DNA of 64,000 nt from Mucilaginibacter glaciei (GTDB taxonomy: Bacteria; Bacteroidota; Bacteroidia; Sphingobacteriales; Sphingobacteriaceae). The notes beneath the pieces were generated by a model, which had not been told where the DNA came from, did not search any database, and was given only the letters and a program-made list of their open reading frames with translations. Below are positions 63,672 to 64,000 of the stretch, piece by piece. Positions within the stretch are counted from its first letter, which is position 1; each line of letters starts with the position of its first letter. The position numbers were made by a program, and so were the translations under genes. The stretch covers positions 248,001 through 312,000 of the forward strand of contig NZ_JACWMX010000004.1 in assembly GCF_014773245.1 (NCBI RefSeq), written 5' to 3'.

Positions 63672-64000
63672 CTACTTAATTATCCGCACCGGTTTCTTGT
63701 GCTCGTCTATCGCTACAAAGGTGAAGCTGCCGTGTATAGCCAGCTCGCGGCCTTCGGCATACATTTGCTCTACGTATATCTCTACATTTACCTTCAGGCT
63801 GGTGTTACCTACATGGCTGATGCGGCCAATCAGTTCTACAATTGTACCCGCCGGGATGGCTTTCTTAAAGTCTATCTTATCGCTGCTTACGGTAACCATT
63901 ACCTGCCTGCTAAAGCGGGTGGCGGTAATGAAGGCTACCTCGTCCATCATGTGCATGGCGGTGCCGCCAAAAAGGGTATCGTAATGGTTGGTTGTGTTGG
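63672..64000 (-). CDS. Acyl-CoA thioesterase, 3' part, start outside the window
   Basis: A hot-dog fold thioesterase cut off by the window edge; the visible frame runs to base 64000 on the minus strand. DTLFGGTAMHMMDEVAFITA is the typical active-site region of the YciA-type group, with the Asp and the helix. The end at VRIIK is normal for the family, about 110 residues being visible. It cleaves acyl-CoA thioesters. Confidence 0.88.
   Translation of the reverse strand, partial: NTTNHYDTLFGGTAMHMMDEVAFITATRFSRQVMVTVSSDKIDFKKAIPAGTIVELIGRISHVGNTSLKVNVEIYVEQMYAEGRELAIHGSFTFVAIDEHKKPVRIIK

Overview
The window looks like a chromosomal segment of a Bacteroidota soil or plant-associated bacterium in the Sphingobacteriaceae, most like Mucilaginibacter or Pedobacter. 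The reasons are protein-level resemblance across the window, promoter -7 boxes of the Bacteroidota type TAnnTTTG, no clear Shine-Dalgarno sites, a fused branched-chain 2-oxoacid dehydrogenase E1, DUF2911 and DUF6249 proteins, and a saccharolytic gene set. The assignment is by recognition only; no search was run.

Layout. 1-1.3 kb: a small PD-(D/E)XK-like toxin domain followed by its probable immunity gene. 1.5-1.85 kb: two tandem minus-strand class II tRNA-like genes with anticodon GUC and very large forked variable arms, the most unusual items in the window. 2-4.1 kb: an Lrp/AsnC regulator and gltX. 4.2-9.5 kb: a histidine kinase with DinB, a DUF6249 protein, an ECF sigma factor with its probable anti-sigma partner, a possible small RNA, two small secreted Cys-rich proteins and a DUF2911 protein. 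9.6-14.2 kb: a minus-strand set with a PIG-L deacetylase, a 62-aa membrane protein, a 42-aa membrane protein (too short for ordinary ORF calling) and a sodium:solute symporter. 14.4-19.1 kb: a TetR-TolC-EmrA-EmrB efflux operon with two palindromic operators. 19.3-21.2 kb: AhpD and AhpC peroxide defence genes and a heme oxygenase.

21.4-30.6 kb is a carbohydrate-degradation run (two GH3 enzymes, a carboxylesterase, a GH78-like rhamnosidase). 30.9-40 kb is a nearly complete glucose-to-pentose-phosphate cluster: ROK sugar kinase, tkt, rpiA, tal, HAD phosphatase, gnd, zwf, pgl. Sugars released by the preceding hydrolases could be phosphorylated and fed into it. 40-48 kb holds the fused BCKDH E1, a DUF4198 protein, a RibD-type reductase, LutB, an M28 peptidase, rpiB and tatC. 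48-52.8 kb is the conserved lipid block accC, accB, fabH, plsX, rpmF, DUF177. 53-60.8 kb has a NagX-like acyltransferase, pdxA, rsmA, a COQ4-like protein, an EcsC-like fragment, a Tat-signal TIM-barrel protein, a DEAD-box helicase and an OMPLA-like protein. The window ends with a frameshifted FtsX-type permease and the 3' part of an acyl-CoA thioesterase gene.

Two window-wide patterns stand out. Many intergenic gaps hold long imperfect palindromes, each built from repeats of a private short word. Several genes have a perfect TAnnTTTG box only 4-7 nt from their ATG, which predicts leaderless mRNAs.
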